From: an uncultured Ruminococcus sp.
Lineage (GTDB): Bacteria > Bacillota > Clostridia > Oscillospirales > Ruminococcaceae
DNA length: 5,615 nucleotides
Direction: 5' to 3'
NCBI GenBank assembly: GCA_902783235.1
Contig: CACZQG010000385.1
Location: 1 to 5,615, forward strand
In this document: positions 5,516-5,615 of the stretch, in pieces
Layout of the letters: every line of letters begins with the position of its first letter
Position numbering within the stretch: the stretch's first letter is position 1
Made by a program: the position numbers and the translations under genes
The notes under the pieces: generated by a model
What the model was told of the DNA's origin: nothing
Seen by the model: only the letters and a program-made list of their open reading frames with translations
The model's database searches: none

Positions 5516-5615
5516 TCGTATAGGCAATGCCGCACAAAGATTGTGCGTCAGATGCGAAGTCAGATTTTTCGTTAGATTGTACAAAATCGATGCAGGCATA
5601 CTGGCGTATGTCAAA
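5516..5615. other. Hairpin-rich non-coding stretch, possible dispersed repeat or small RNA end
   Basis: No convincing gene is present. Three short palindromes are packed into 80 bases: CGCACAA-AGA-TTGTGCG (5531-5547), TTGTACAA (5577-5584) and CATAC-TGGC-GTATG (5597-5610). On the minus strand ATCTGAC also occurs twice in close succession. The stretch leads straight into the terminator at 5469-5515. It could be the 3' end of a structured RNA, a 3' UTR, or part of a repeated intergenic element; it resembles palindrome-rich intergenic repeats of Ruminococcus-type genomes, but I cannot verify this here. Confidence 0.4.

Noticed and set aside
5378..5614. 78-codon minus-strand reading frame entering from the right edge
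   Set aside because: It would have to start with TTG at the window edge, and it translates straight through the intrinsic terminator and the phased repeat array; no domain is seen.
1..5615. CRISPR array, tRNA, rRNA or insertion sequence
   Set aside because: No repeat-spacer pattern, no cloverleaf with CCA-type end, no rRNA-like sequence, and no transposase or terminal inverted repeats with target duplications were seen on either strand.

Overview
The window looks like a chromosomal segment from a Gram-positive Clostridia-type bacterium, most likely a Ruminococcus-like Oscillospiraceae member. The reasons are strong AGGAGG ribosome binding sites, two consensus sigma-A promoters, a T-box leader, and a family mix (heterodimeric ABC exporter, cytidylate-kinase-like protein, DUF4258/YgiT pair) common in gut Firmicutes. 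The taxonomic call is an inference from style, not from a marker gene. All genes and all readable signals lie on the minus strand, so transcription runs from high to low coordinates.

Right flank (5124-5615): no convincing gene. Going in the direction of transcription it holds a hairpin-rich stretch (5516-5615), an intrinsic terminator closing a transcript from beyond the window (5469-5515), a helically phased array of six GGAATWATTC-like units (5383-5444), a TTTAC microsatellite with a long purine/pyrimidine-asymmetric tract (5300-5381), a fully consensus promoter (5181-5209) and an operator-like palindrome in the leader (5149-5163).

Central operon (5123 to 901): two half-transporter genes overlapping by 8 bp, followed 16 bp later by a cytidylate-kinase-like gene, then a terminator whose stem begins inside the last kinase codons. 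The two ABC proteins form a textbook asymmetric pair. The first has a degenerate Walker B and switch (Asp and Gln in place of Glu and His) but an intact LSGGQ. The second has intact Walker B and switch residues but an altered signature (LSAGQ). Together they should build one functional and one degenerate ATP site, as in TM287/288, BmrCD and LmrCD. The substrate cannot be read from the sequence.

Left part (707 to 172): a small two-gene module, a DUF4258 protein followed by a zinc-finger-only YgiT/MqsA-type protein. It has the layout of a toxin-first toxin-antitoxin pair with coupled translation.

Left edge (129 to 1): a strong promoter with an A-tract upstream element fires into the 5' half of a T-box leader. 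The window ends inside Stem I, next to the specifier codon, so the controlled gene (aminoacyl-tRNA synthetase, amino-acid biosynthesis or transport) and its amino acid are just out of view.
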